A DNA stretch of 64,000 nt from Rosellinia necatrix (Eukaryota; Ascomycota; Sordariomycetes; Xylariales; Xylariaceae), in contig JAGYVD010000010.1 of the NCBI GenBank assembly GCA_021209875.1, positions 3,100,001 to 3,164,000 on the forward strand, read 5' to 3'. This document shows positions 1 to 15,600 of this stretch, in pieces. Under the pieces are notes generated by a model. That model saw nothing but the letters and a program-made list of their open reading frames with translations. It made no database searches and was not told the origin of the DNA. The translations under genes were made by a program, and so were the position numbers. Position 1 is the stretch's first letter. The number at the start of each line of letters is the position of its first letter.

Positions 1-2784
1 AACTAATTTTTCTAAATAATAATATATTTGCCGCAGTTGTTTTTTACGCTGTTTATTTTTTTTTTTTATTAGTTTAATAAAACAGAAGTTTTTTTTATAG
101 GTTTAAATAAGCTTTTTTTTTTAAATGTCGTTTATTTTAATTTTTATAGCTGTAATATAACCGAAGTTTTTAATAACGTTTTCAAAAGATTTTTAGTTTT
201 TATTATTTTATATAAGAATATTATTAATAGTATAAGCTGTTAATAATTTTAAAAAAGCGTTTAATATTAAATTAAATTAACTTAATATATAGCAAATATA
301 TAACCGAAATTAAAATAAATATATAAACGCTGTTATTAATTTAATATTTAGTTTTAAAATAGTAATTAATCTTAGGTTTATTTGTTCTACAATGATTTAT
401 ATAATAAAATAGTTTGTTAGTATTATTATTAATAATATATAAAATTATATTTATATTTATAATTAATAATATATTAGAACTAAAGTAGATATTTTAATTT
501 AATAAATTAATATGTTGCTTTTATTATATAAAAGTTTTTTGAAATTAAAATAAGTTTAATATTATTAATATAATTTTTTGTTATTTTATATAAAGTTTAA
601 ATAAAAGCTATTATTTTATATTTTTGCTTGTAAAAATATTAAGCTTAATAAAAACTGTTTTTATAGTTTTAATGTTTAAACCAGCTGATATTTATAAGCT
701 AATTTTAAATAATTTTAAAGCTTTAAAATTTTAAATTAGTTAATTTAAATATAATTTTATTGTTTATTATTGTTGTATTAAAATTGTTTTAAAAATAGTT
801 TTTGTTGTTCTAGCTTTTATTAAAAGTTTTATTTTTTTGTAATAATAAAAGCTTTAATTAACATTATAAAATAAATTTCGATAAAATTTTTATTATTTTA
901 ATATATATTTTAAATCTATAAAATTATAAAAGCTTAAATCTATAAATAATTTTAACCTGATTATTTATAATTATAAAACTAAAGCTGTTTTTTAAAATTT
1001 TAACAGTTTTGTTATAAAATATTTTATAAAAGATTTTATTAGTTTTAAACTAAAGTTAATATCATTAAATATTTAAAAGTTTTTTTAATATATTTATAGT
1101 ATTTATTAATAGTTTTAAAAATATAATTATATTATTATTATAATTAGTTATAAATTAGCAATATAATGTAAAAATATTATTTATAAATTATTACATAGAA
1201 CTTAACCTATTTTTAAATTTTATTTATATAGCTTTAAATATATAAAAGCTTTAGAAAAAATAACAATTATTTTGTTTTAATAAAATAGCTATATTAACAG
1301 TTAATAAAAAGTTTAACATAATTAATTCTTACAATATATTAATATTTTTAATATTTAATTATAATTGCTTTTATATTAATAATAAATATATATTAAATGT
1401 AATAATTTTATTTAATAATTAAAAATCTCTTATAGCTGAGTTTTTTTTTTTTTTTATATAACGTTATATAATAAATATTAAACATTTAAATAATATCTGT
1501 TTTTTAAAAATTAAGTTTACTGTTCTAATATATAAATTTAAACTATTTATTTATAATTTTTAATTTTATTTCTTGATATATATAGTTTTATTATATTAGG
1601 AATTTAATTTTATTATTTATTAATTAAATCTATTTATATTATATTATTTTATTTATTCTAATAATGGTTTTATTTGCTAAATCTTATGGTTTTTAAAAAT
1701 ATTTTTAGATTTATTCTAAATATATTATTTAAAGCATATATATATACTTTATCTTTAGTTTTTATATAAAAGCTTTTAAGCTTTAAAAAATAGCTTGTTA
1801 AATATTTTGCACTTAATATATTTTATTATATTCTGAATATTATTATTAAAATGTTTAATAGTTTTAAATAAATTAAAAGCTTTTTAAACGTATTTAACTT
1901 TTATAATATATAAAATTACTTATAGATTTTTTAATATTAATATAGCAGGTAATAAGTTTTTTTATATAAAATATATATAATTATAGTTTTAATAATTAAA
2001 TATTATATTTATTTATGTTTTTATTATATAATAATATTTTAATAAGTTTAATAAATAAAAGAAATAAGTTTTAAAACTATGAAAAATATTATTATTTTTA
2101 ATATTTTATAATTATTAATATAAACATATAATCTTAATAAAATTATTATTATTTTGTTATAAAAATTAGCATAAATAATTAGTATTATAGTTATAATATA
2201 TAGTAATATTATAATATTAGCTGTTATTATAACACGTTGTTTTATTGGCTGTTTTTAATATTTTTTATAAGCATAACAATATTATTACAGCTTTTAAAAA
2301 TAATTAATTTTTATAAAAATTAATTATAGCTTTATTTATATTTATAAAATCTATTTTTAGCTGTAAGTTTAGTTTTAATTTTTTTATAAGATAAGCTTTA
2401 ATTTAAAAAACGCCTAGCTTAAATATATAGTTTATTTTTTTGGCAATATTTAGCTAAAATTAAGTTTTTTTAAAAATAATTAAGCCTCCGACTTTATTTA
2501 TTATTATTAATAATTTAAACAGTATTTTTTATATATATAATATAAATTAGTTAAGCTAGTTTTAAACTATTATTATAATAAAACAGCCGGTTTTAAAACA
2601 TATTATAATATTTTTATTTACATTATTAATTATAACTTATAATTAAAAATATATATATTTTATTAAATATTATTTTATATTATATAAAATATTATTTAAT
2701 ATTATATATATTATATTAAATAGATTATTAGCTAAACATATTTTGGTTTTATTAAGCATAAACTAATTTTCTTTTAATAATTAT

Positions 2785-3005
2785 AACAACAGCTTTTATA
2801 TAATATCTTATTTTTAATTATATACAAAAAAAACAGTTTTTTAAAAATTATATTTTATAATAATAATATTATATAACGTTTAGCCTTTTTATTAGAACAA
2901 CAGCTTTTATATAATATATTATTTTTAATAATATCCACAAAAAAACAGTTTTATTTAAAATTATATATTATAATAATACTATTATATAATGTTAACTTTT
3001 TATTA
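2785..3005. repeat. Tandem duplication, 2 x 111 bp
   Basis: Two adjacent similar copies, each starting AACAACAGCTTTTATATAAT (2,785 and 2,896), share an AAAAAACAGTTTT block and an ATAATAATA-rich end. They differ mainly by AT substitutions and small indels. Probably a subrepeat of a decayed element. Confidence 0.6.
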
Positions 3006-5349
3006 AACATTGAATAAGTTTATATTAAAAAATCAGACCCACAGTATTATTTCTTTTAGTTTTTTAATAAAATATTCAATAAAAGTTTTTTTTTTTTTTT
3101 TAATTTTTTTCTTATAATATATTTCTATTATAATCAGTTTTATTTTTAAACTTTTATTAATTATTATTAATAAATAATAATATTTTATTTTGATATTATT
3201 ATAACTTTTTTAAAATCTGTTATAATTAAACCTATTTATAAAATATCTGTTTAAATAGTTTTTACGTTTAATAATAAGTTCTGCGCTTTTATTTATTATA
3301 ACTTTTTAATGTTTTTTATAAATAACTTAATATTATATATTTAACGGACAGCTTTTACTTTTAAAATTATTAAATAAAAAATTATGTTATATATTTAAAA
3401 TTTATTATAATTTTATATATTATTATAGTTTAAAAACGTTTTTAGTCTTTATAAGTTTTTTTATAGTTTTTATAATTATGTTACGCTATAAAATTACTGT
3501 TTTATTAATGTTTTGTTTTATTAAAAAATTTTATTTATTCATTTTATGTTAAAAATAATAGTTTTAATTAAAAAAAAAAAAAGTTATAAGATAAAAAAAA
3601 GTTCTTGTTTTTAAATTATAATATAGCCGCATAGTTTTATATATTTTTTGTTTTTGTTTAATATAATTAAAAAACTGGTTTAAATTAATAAATACTGCTG
3701 GTTTTTTTTATACCTGTTGCAAATTTAAGCAAAGCTGGTTTTATATATAATTATAAAACTATATATTGAAAATAAAACTTAAGTTTTAACAGCTTTTAGT
3801 TATAAATATAGCTTATATTAAAATTAATATTTTTATAATATTAGCTCTGCATTATAAAAATATAAAAACGTTTATTTAAAAATGTTTATAATATTTTTAT
3901 AATATTTTGTTTTAAGTTTGCTTAATATATATTTAAAATTAACGCTTATTATAGCTTTAATAAAATTATTTAATATATTTATATTTTAAAGCTAAATATT
4001 GCTTTAAAAGACTTAACAAAGTTATTTTGTAGTATTTTCGCTTTAAAAAAATATAAAGCTTTTGTTTTATTAAAGCTGTAAAAAAAAAAAATTTTTTTTT
4101 AATAAGTATTATTTCTAACCGTTATATAGTCGCTTATATTAAAACATTTAACAAGTTAAAATAAAAATATTAAATTAAATAAACTTTTTCTTTTTAATTT
4201 TTATTTGTTTTAAAACCTAGTTGTTTAAAAATAATATTAGCTGCTTTAAATATATCATTTATTATATTTTTAACGTTATTATTTTATATCAAAACTTATA
4301 TTATTATAATTATTTTATTATATAAAGCTAGAAATTTTATTAAATAATAATTAAAAAACATATATAAAAAAATAAACGTAGCAGTAGCAGTTATAACAGG
4401 TAAAATAATAAAAATAATAAAAATATAAACAAAAAAAAAGTGTGTTTTTCTAAGCGTTATGATATTATATTTTTTAATGCTTTTAATATAAAAATAGTTT
4501 TGATTTTAAAATTGAAAAACATAAATTTAAATAGATTAAAATAAAAGTTAATATATAATCATTTTTAATAAAATAAGCTTGTTAATTTTATTTTTGTTTA
4601 TTAGATAATATATATATTAATTATTTATTTTTCAAAGTATATCTTAAATTAAATATTTTTAAATCTTGCTGTATTTTTTTTTAAAACAAAACTATAAAAG
4701 TATTAAAATTTTAATAAATAACAGCTAGTTTATTTTTAAAGTTAAAGTATTATATAATTGTTTTAAAAAAGCGGCTATTTAATAATAAAATAATAATTTA
4801 ATAATTTTAATAAATTTATAAAACTAGAAAGTTTTTCCCGTAAAACTATTAATAAAAAATAAAACTATTAAAAAAAGTAGGCTGCTATTGCATGAAAGAA
4901 AAGCAAGTGTTATAAATAAAAACGTTTTTAAACTATATATTTATATTTAAATTATAAAATTTATTAAAAGTTTTATAAATAACGCGTTAATATTAATAAC
5001 TATAAAACTTTCTTAATAATAAATTATAAAAGTTTAAAATAACACGATAACTTTAAAAAAAAAAACTAAAGCTTGTTAAAATAAAAAAAACAAACATTAC
5101 AACATAAAAAAAAAAAATAAGCATCTAAAAACCAGGCTTAACAAAAAAAAAATATTTTTTACTAAATTAAGCCGAATATATTTAGAAAAAAATAAATCTA
5201 GTAAAAAGCTAAACCGTTCTATATAAAAAAAAAAAAAAGAAAACTTAACCAAAGTTGTTAGCTATGATATAATAAGCATTAAATAATTAAAAAATTAAAA
5301 AATTTATTTATTTTTTTAATTTTTAAACTCATTAATATATAGTAATTCT

Positions 5350-5460
5350 GAAAAGGTTTTTTAAAAAAAAGGTTTACTAAGGAAAGCTTTTAAAAAAAAA
5401 GCTTTGTAAAGAAAAGTTTTCTAAAAGAAAGGTTCCGCCAGAATAGCTTTACAAACAAGG
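5350..5460. repeat. Short tandem repeat, ~30-bp unit
   Basis: About 3.5 imperfect copies of a roughly 30-bp unit of the form GAAAAGxTTTTxTAAAAxAAAGGTTxxxxAAG. The third copy keeps CCGCC, so it is less AT-converted than its neighbours. Confidence 0.45.
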
Positions 5461-7797
5461 ATAAATATTTTATATATTTACGGTAGCGGTTTTAAATTAA
5501 ATATTTTATATATTAAATAATAAAAAGTAAAGTTTTTATTTAATATCAAGAAAATATATTGTAATATTTCAAAAATATAAACCTAAGCTAGATATTATTT
5601 GTATATTATAAATAACGCTAATTTATAAACTTAACATTTATCTTATTAATATTTTTTAGTTAAAGTTTTGGCATAAAAAATCATAAAAGCTTTTAATTAT
5701 AAATAAAATATTAGCAAATAGTTTAAACAATAAATTAAAACTAAGTTATAAAATAAAAATTGTTTGTTATATTATATAATAAATTAAACATACTTTAAAT
5801 ATAAATTGAATAATAACATTATAAAAATCTAAATAACTTCAATTATTTATAATTAATAAATCATTAATATATAAATAAAACTTAATTTATATAAAATTAA
5901 TATATAAATAATAAAAATCTGTTTATTTTAAAGCTAAATTCTTTTAAATAATTTGTTGTTAATAAATTAGCTGCTTTATACCGCTTATTATTAATATAGC
6001 AGCTTAATATATTTATTTTATAGCTTTTAATAAAACAAAACATAATAACGCTATTAAATAATAACAGCATATAATTTTAAAATATTTATTATAACCTTTT
6101 TTTTTAATAGTTATAATATTTTATTTTATATTTATATATATATTATATTTTGTTAATTCTAATTATTCAAGTATTAATTATATGATCCTGTTTAAACTAT
6201 AAAATAATATAAAGATATATTTAAAAAGTTTAGAATAATATTTTATTATATATATAGTATTAAAATTAGCTCTTTTAAATAAATTAAATATTTATATATT
6301 AAATATAAGCAGTTAAAATTATATAATAAACAAGCTATTAAAAATATTATTAAAACTATAAACAATATTTAATATAATAAAAAAGCTGATTGTAAATATT
6401 TAATATTACAAGTTATAAAAATATTAATTTTGTTTTGCTATAATATAATATCAAAGTTTACAACTAAAAAATTAAAAATAAAATAGTTAAAAAGCACAGA
6501 AAATATAAATAATAATTTGTTATAATTATTTATAAGGTTTTTAAAGTTGCTTTATATAAAAAACAAATAATTTATTGTTAATTATTATAAACAGCAATAA
6601 ATAATAAATAAATTAGATTAAATTTAATTAATATAATATAATCATTTCAAAATAAAATTGTTTATTATAAAAACTTTTATTATATTAATTTATATTATAG
6701 CTATATAAAATAATAAACAGGCCAGGCTTTTATTTATCTAAAATTATTTATATTTATTAAAACAATAAAAAAAACATTTTTATTTATAATATTTATGCGG
6801 TAATATTTCTATTAGACTGCTATTAATTATTTTGTTGTTTAAATTATTATTAATAATAAATTATATTTTAATATTTATATATATAAATTTAATATTATTA
6901 GCCTGTTTAAATATGTTGCTATATAAAGTTTTAAAAATATTATTTTTTCAAACAAGTATAAATATTAAATATTTATAATTATTATTTATTATGCTAGCTA
7001 TTATTTTTAATAATTAAAGTTTATTATTAAAACCATTACTAATTTTTAGTATAAAACAACAGCTTTTTAATAATAATAAAAATCCCTGGCCTATTAAACG
7101 CTTAAAAAAAAACCAAAACTTGCCGGTAATATAGTCGCTAAAAATAAAATTAAAAAGAATAATGTTATATATAAAACAAACAACAATAAAAATTAAAAAG
7201 TAAAGTTTTAACCGATTATAATATTAATTACTATATAAACTAAGAGCTAAAATATATATAATATATTTTAAAAATTGAATATTATTAAAAATAAATAAAG
7301 CTATTGATATTAAAAGCATTATTTTAAAGGTTAATATATAAAATTCTGTTAAATAAAAATAAAAATTATATATATAATTTAAAACTGTTATAATATTATA
7401 AAACTAATAAAAATGTATATATATAAAATATTTAATAATCAGTTTATATAATATTATTAATAAAATAATATTTTATAAATATTTAAACAGCTATAAATTA
7501 TTATATTATATATATAAAAGAGGTTATAATTACAAAATTTTATATATAGCGATTATAAAATATTAGCAAATAAATAAAGATTATATAAATATAAGTATAA
7601 AAATATATATTATATTTTATATATTTATTAATACTTTTTATTATTGTTAAAATATATGTTTTTAATTGCTATAAGCTTTATTTTTTAATATATATTAAGT
7701 TTTATAAACCTGTTATAACGCTGCTAATAAAACTATTAATTAAACTATATAAAACTATATTAATTAATTAATTAATATAATAATAATATTATTATTT

Positions 7798-8065
7798 TAA
7801 TAGCTGCAATAGCGGCAGTTGGAGCGGAGCCCAACTATACCTATGTATTAAAAAAAAAAACTAAGGTTAAAAAAAAAAAAGAACTATATATAGGGCCGGC
7901 GGCCAGAATTTCTACTTATATATACTACTAGCTATTTACTACGTAACTGGCCTACTGCATTTATTATTTTATATTTGTATTTATTTAGCCGGGGAATTAA
8001 TTAAAAGCTGCTAAGCTATTTATTTGTGCAGCTAATTAAAGCTATTACAGCTATAAGTTATAATA
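7798..8065 (-). repeat. Left LTR of outer element
   Basis: Direct copy of 21,652-21,919. Its left ~130 bp keep GC (AGCGGCAGTTGGAGCGGAGC, GGGCCGGCGGCC), while the right half is AT-converted relative to the other copy. Nearly all differences are C:G to T:A transitions. Confidence 0.75.
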
Positions 8066-11000
8066 ATCTTTTTTTTATAATAAAAAAACTTAGCTTAAGT
8101 TTTTAGCCGCGTAAAATTAAAGATATGTTAAGCTGATTTTTTTTTTTAAAGCTGTTTATGCTACGCTTAAAGTTTAAATCAAAAATTTTTAAATTAATAT
8201 TTTTAAGCAGTAAAAAAATATTTTTAGCGTATATAATTAATTAAAATTTAAAAGTTTTTAATTTCTAGTTTTATATTTATTACGTTAATTAATTAATTTT
8301 TATTTAATTTATTTTTTTATTAAGCTATTTATTATGTTATTTACGTTTTATTTATAATTTTAGCTATGTTTTATTTTTTAATATATTATTGTTTTTATAT
8401 GTTTTAGCAAATATATTTTTTTTAGCTGCTTTAATCTAGTTTTATAACTGTTTTAGTAGTTTTGTTTTTTTTAAATATTTATTATAGTATTTTTTTTGTT
8501 TAATTAAAACGTTTTTTAAGTCGGCGGCTAAATATTAATTATTATTATGCTTTTAGCTTTTTAAAATATTTTATAAAACAGTTTTTTTTAGATTTTTAAT
8601 AATAAAATTTTTTATTTTTTTTTTTTTTTAACGCTTTATTAATTATTTTTTTTAATCGAAGCATTTTTATTTAAATAAAAATTATTAACATATTTTGTAG
8701 TTATTTAATATAAAACTAGCAGTTTTTTGGTATATTATTAATAATTTTAGTTTTAATATTAATAATTTCATAAGCTTGTTATATTATTAAATAATTTAGT
8801 TTATTATTAAATTTATTAGTTTATATTTTTTTTATAGTATAAATACGTGGTTTTTAATTATAAAATCTAGGTTTTATTAATATTTATTAGCTTATATAAT
8901 TATTTGTTGTTATATTTTTATATTTATATTTTTTTTTTAACATAGTTATAAACTTTTTTTATAAACGCTTAAGCTTTTTTTAAATAGTTTTTTTTTAACT
9001 TGTTTTTTTTATAGTTGTTTTGCTTTTATTTAAAACTTTTAATTAAATGTTATATTTATCGGCTTTTTTATTAATATTTTTTTTAAAAATAGCTTTTTTA
9101 AAGCTTTATAAAATAAAAACGTTTATATAGCGTTTAAAGCTAAAAGCGCTTTAAACTAATCTTTTAAAAAAATTAATATATAGTTATAGCTATTAATTTA
9201 TTTATTAATATATTATTTTTATTTGTTTTATTAATTAATGATATTTTGCTATAAAAAATCCAGCTTTATATTATAGATTTTAATAGCTTGTTTATAAAAT
9301 TAATAATAAACCGGCTTTTTATTATTAACTATTATTTTTAGCTATTTATATATTTAATAAAAACTTTTATAATATATTCTAGCGGTATTTTTATTATTAC
9401 TAACTTTTTATATATAGTTGTTTATATTAATTTTAATAATTTATTAATTATATAAAATATTATATTATTTTTATATTTCTTTTAAAAGACTTTTAAAATT
9501 AATTATTATATATTGCTATATATATTTTAATATTAGTAAAAAGTCAGCTTTTTAATATTTTATTATAAAAACTTTTATAAAATAATAAAAATAGTTTATT
9601 ATATATTAATTAATTTTATAATATAGTTTTAATTATTAATAACGTTAAAATATTAAACGTTTTATTTTTCTACAGCTTAAATATATTATTGCTAGCTTTA
9701 TATAAGTTTTTTAATTATTTAAGTTTATAGATTATTTAATTTAAAAATAACTAACTTTTTTATATAATAAAAATTTTTAATATTAATTAATTAAAATTTT
9801 TATTAGCTCGGGCTTTTTAATATTTATTTAAACTAATATTATATTAATTAGCTTTAAATATTATATTTATAAATGTTATTTTTAATAATAATAAAAATAT
9901 AATATTTTTATAGTATATATTTTATATATGCTTTTTATTATTTTAAAATTCTTAGTTTAAAAAAGCTATAGTTTTTATTAGTTTAAAAAAATATTTGTTA
10001 TAATGTTTTTTAATTTTAAGCAATATATAATATTAAAGTTATAATATATAATAAGCTTAGTTTATTTAGCCTGTTTTAAGTTTAAAATTTCTTTATTTTA
10101 AAATATTTTAATATAATATAATTTATAATAATTAAAAACAGCTGCAGCTGTTATAAGCTTATTAGTTCTGTTTTTAATAAAGTAGTTTTTTAATTATTAT
10201 TAGCATTTTTTTGTTATAAATACTGTAGTTTAATTTTATGTTATAAATAATTTTTAAATAAAATATAATTAGCTGTTATAAAATATTTGCGGTTTTTTTT
10301 ATAATAAAACGCCGGCAGTTATACTGTTAAATATATTTGTTTTTATTTAAGTTTTATTTTTATAATTAAAATATTTTAATACTAGCGTGTTAATTAGTTT
10401 ATTTTTAATGTTTAAAACGTTTTTTAATAAAAGTTTAATTAAATTAAGTTAATTTTAATATAAGTTAAATTATTTAATAGCTTAGCTATTTATTTATATT
10501 TATAAATAAACTTTTATAAAAGTTGTAAAACTTAAAATAACCGTATTTTTTAATAATATTTTTTTTTTTTAAATATTTTTAAATATAAATAATTTTAATT
10601 TTATTAAAGTTAATTTTTATGTTTTTAGTTTTAATAATAAACTTAAAAACTTAATTTTTTATATAAAACTTATATTTTTTAAGTTAGCTTATAATTTTAT
10701 TTTTTAAAACGTAATAATATTTTATTTATATAATATTAATATTTTAGTTTATTATTTAAATAAATTAAAATATTATTAATATAAGCTGTATAAAAATATT
10801 TAAATATTGTTATAATATATTATTAATATATTTTTAAAAGTTGCCAGCTTATTAATTAATTTAAAAACAGTATTTTAAATTTATAAGCTTTATATTATGT
10901 TTAAAAATAGTTAATTTTTATTTTTTTTATAATATAAATATAATAAAATGTTTATTTAATATTAATTTTAATAAATATTTTTGCTTATATTATATAAGCT

Positions 11001-12415
11001 AATATTTTTTAATTAATAATAACAAATATTAATTTTTTATATTAAAACGTTTAACTTTTATAATTAATATATAAATATAATAATTTATTATTTTTTATAT
11101 AAATAATATAAAAGCAGCTTAAAAGTTAGCGTAAGCTTTATAAATTTTTGCTAAATTATTATAAATATATTATTAGCAGGTTTTAGCTTTTTAAACAATA
11201 TTTTATAAAAAAACTATATTTTAATATTTTTAAGTTTTAATTTAAAATTAAGCAGTAATTTATTTTTAGCTTATATAAAAACAGGTCGTTTAAAACAGCT
11301 TTTAAAAAATATTTAAATATTTATAATAAGTTTTAAAATAATTTATCGCAAGTTTTTTTTAATTTTATTTTATTTTTAAATAATAACTTATTTTAAATCT
11401 TCTGCTGTTTATTATTTATTATTTTATTAATTATATATAATATAGTTATATTATAATATATTATATTATTTTATTATAATGTTATATTAAAAGCTATAGC
11501 TTTAATAATTATAATTTTTATTAATTAATGTTTATATTATTTAATAATATTTTATTAAAATTAATAAATGCTTTAAGTATTTTTTTTAGCAGAGTTTTTA
11601 TTTTAAGCTTAGTTTTTATTATTTTAAAAACTAGTTCAGCTTTTAGCTTAATATTTTTTATTTTATATATTTTTATATAGTTTTATTTTTTATTTAAAAC
11701 ATCTGCTGGTTTTAAAGTTTTAAAACTTATATTAAAATAATTTTAAAAAATAAAACTTTTTAAGCTTGCGTTTTTAATAGTTAATATAGTTTTTAGTTAA
11801 ATAATTTTTATTATATTTAATTTAAAATATTTTAAGCTTATAATCTTGTTTTTGCTGCATTTAATTAAATTAATTATTTTTACGTTTTTGTTTTTTAGTT
11901 TATTAGCTTTTTTTAAGCAATATTTTTTAATATTTAAAATATTTTAATAAATTTTCTGCTTTATTTATTAAAATTTTATAAACTTAATATTTAAATTTTA
12001 ATTGCTTAAAAATAAAAATTGTTTATATAAAAATTTATTAATATGTTATAATAGTTATAATATTTTTTTAATAATTACGTTGTGTTTTATATTAATAATT
12101 ATTAAAAAACTTTTTATATAGTTTTTTATATTTTAATATATAATTTTAAAGCTAAGTTTATTTATTAAATTAAATTATTATTATATTTAATAATAATAGC
12201 TAGTTTAAAACTTATTATAGTTTTAAATTTTAAATATTTTATTATTTGCGCAGCAAAAGTTATATTAATTAAAATATATATGTTTGTTTTTATATTAGCT
12301 AAAATTTTAATAAACAGTATAAATTTATTATTTGTTATAATATAATTTATAAAAACAGGTTTTTTAATATATTTTTAAAAATTAAATAAAATTTTCTTAT
12401 ATTATATTATATTAA
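8066..12415 (-). repeat. Internal region of outer element (distal part)
   Basis: T-rich, stop-ridden DNA between the left LTR and the nested insertion. It is continuous in composition with 19,852-21,651, as expected if the nested element split one internal region. No motif recognised. Confidence 0.6.
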
Positions 12416-12623
12416 TAATACGCACGCGTAGAAAAAGCGCTTACATAAGCCCCTCGCTTGGGGTGCTGTGGCCCGTAGCCACAGGCACAACTTAATTAGG
12501 CCTAGCCTTATATATATAAGCTTTAGCCTATATTTAAGTAAAATTTTAGCTTAGCTTAAATTTATTAAATTTTATTTTTATAATATATATTTTATATTTT
12601 TATAATGCATTTTTTAAATTAAT
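12416..12623 (+). repeat. Left LTR of nested element
   Basis: Starts TAATACGCACGCG, a RIP-altered form of the TGATACGCG end seen in the 40,596-40,806 copy. The left part is GC-rich (CCCCTCGCTTGGGGTGCTG, CCGTAGCCACAGGCAC). The right part is AT-converted relative to the partner LTR. Confidence 0.75.
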
Positions 12624-15600
12624 GTTTTTATAACGTTTTTTTATAAAAACTAAACTAAATTATTAAATTTTATTTTTTTAAAAATAAAATTATTTCCGAC
12701 CGTTTTTATAAACGTAAAAACGTATGCTTGCTATTAAAAGCATATACTGCTTAAGCAAGCTAAACAAAAGTTTTTTTTTATATTTAATACATTTATTAAA
12801 GCTAAACACTATTTTTATTAACGATCCGTTTTAAAAATTAAAAAGTTGTTTAAATAGTACAGCTAGCTAAAAATATTAAAAAAAACTTTATAAACACGTA
12901 ATAAAAATAAGCAGTAAGTTTAATATATACTTTTATATTTTAATTAATAATAAAATAAACGTTATAAATATTTAAACTAGCTGTTTAATATAAATTATTT
13001 ATTTTATTTATTTTTTATATTATAGTTTATTTTATCGATTTATTAAGCTTGTTAACAGTTATAAAAAAAAAAAACATTTATATGCTTAAAACAATGCTTT
13101 AAAATAAAAATAATTAAATAATAAGTTAATAAAAAAACAGTTAAATATTTAAAACTTAAAATAAAGCTGCTAGCTAAACTTAAAACTAAAAACAGCAACT
13201 GTTTAAAATAATAAATTAAAAAAAAAACTTTAAAAAAGCTTTTTTTAAAAAAAAAAATATCGACATTTTTAAAAAATAAGCCTGAACTAATATATTATTA
13301 CTTATTTTTTTACTTAAAGTAATAAATAAATAAAAGTTTTAAAAAAAATATAAGCTATTATATCGGATATATTTAAAATAATAAAATAAAGCTTAAATTT
13401 AAAAAAGCAAAACCGTGCTGTAATTTACTACAAAAAAAAAAACGCAATAAAAAAAAAAAATAACTTATATAAAAAAAAGCTTATATTAATAAATAATTAA
13501 ACAACAAGTTAAAAACAGTAAAGCAGCGTACTAGCAAACTATTTATTATTTATGCAGCTTAGAAACTTTAAAAACTTTTAAAAAAATATAAAAATAAAAG
13601 CATCTGCTGACTTAAACTTATTTAACTATTTATTAGATTTTAATTACAGCATAAACGGAGCAAATAAATAAAAAAAATATAAATAAAAAAGTTCTAACCT
13701 ATTAAATATTTAATTTATAAATATTTACAGCGAAAACATTAAGCTAAAAAAAAAAAATTAATATATTTAATTTATTATATAATAACCCTGACGTTTTTAA
13801 TATAATAATAAAAAAAAACATTATTTTTATTAATATATATTTTTTATAAACTGTTTATTTTATTTTTAAAAATAAAAAACATAATATAAAATAAAACAAT
13901 AAATTTTGTTTTTGTTTTAAACATTTTTATAAAACTAGTAGTTTTATAATAAAACAACAAGCTAAGTTTTATTACATATATAAAGCTACGTCGTAAAAAC
14001 ATAAGCTAAATAATTAAAATAATATAGCAACGTTTTATAATAAACGCTAATATAGCTACACGTAAATTTAAAACTAATTATTTAACGTTTTATAATATAT
14101 ATTAAAACTTATATATTTTATTTTAGTACGTATAAAACAACTAAAATATATACGTATTATAAATATTTTAAATATTAATAATAATAACTAGCGTAAAATA
14201 ATAGCGTAAATTTATAATAATATAAAATTAAAAATTAAATAGTTTTTAAACTATTTTTTAAGATTAATAAATAAAAAAATATATGCTTAAAATTAAAAAA
14301 ATTAAAAAAAATTTATAAAATTTAACTAAAAAAATAATCGGCAGATAAAAAATATAGCGTACTTTGCACGATTAATAACTTTTAATACTTAAAAAAACAT
14401 ATATTAACTTAAATTTTTTTTTAAAAACAATCGTTATTATAAAAACTAATTAAAAAATCGCTCGCATAACTAATTAAAAAAACAGTACTAAAAAAACAAT
14501 AATAAAAACTAATAATGTTATAACAGCAGTAAATATAACCGTAATAATTAATATAACTAAAACTAATAAAATAATTAATTATTTAGCTTTTTACAAAAAC
14601 ATAAAAATTATAAAAACTATAACTTTAATAAAAACAATTAATAATTAAAAATAATAATTAATATAGCAAAAATAATCGCGATAATAAAAATTATATTAAT
14701 AATCGGGATAATTAAGTTTATTTTTTAAAAAGCTAATAAAAGTTAATTAAACTATTATTTATTAAAAATAAAAAAAAATAATATATTTAAAACGTTATAT
14801 TAACTAGTAGCAGATTTAATATATTACTAATGCTATAAAAAATTTATTATTAATAATAAAAAAATCTAGCACCTGCGTAAATACAAACTTAATATTTGTT
14901 TTAAAAAATTAAATATACTGTTTTTATTTAACTTAAAAAAATATATATATAAATATTACACCGTATTAATATTATTTTATAATTTATTTTTAAGCATTTA
15001 TAATATTATAAGCAAGCTAAAAAAGTATAGTAAAAATATAATAATATATTTTAAGCAGAAAACAACTAAATAAATAAAACTGCTAACTATTTATAAAATA
15101 TTAAAAAATAAAATATATTAAAAAGCTTTTATATATAATATAAAAAAAATAGAGAATATATATATTATATTTAGTTGCGATTTAAAACATAAAACCTTAA
15201 AACAAATAATAAAATAAAAGTATATGTTAATTTAAGCATAAATATAATATATATTAGCAGAGCTTTTTTAAATATTTTAAAACATATAATAAAAAAATAA
15301 CGCGGATTTTTTTAAAGTATTAAACTAAAGCTAATTAAGCTTAAAAATAAGCTGAGTTTTCGTTTATTTATAAAAAACTAACAATAAAAAAACCAATAAA
15401 ATAAAAATTTTATAAAAAAGGTAGGTAATAAAAGAATTAAAACTTAACTTATTTTTTAAAATGATTTTTTTATATTAAATAATTATAAGCTATAAAACTA
15501 ATATAATTTAATTTTTAATTTTAAACAAGTTTTAATTAAAATTTAATATCTGAGCTTAAAATATAAATATATAAAAAAATAATAAATAAAAAAAAAATAA

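Larger units (their letters stand above)
1..7797. repeat. RIP-degraded AT-rich block, no gene
   Basis: Almost only A and T. The remaining C and G are mostly in AGCT/GCT contexts with CpA/TpG strongly depleted, as expected after repeat-induced point mutation. Every frame is cut by frequent stops and I see no coding signal. The plus strand is T-rich up to about 4,300 and A-rich from there to 7,790, suggesting at least two decayed elements of opposite orientation. No LTR pair could be delimited here. Confidence 0.8.
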
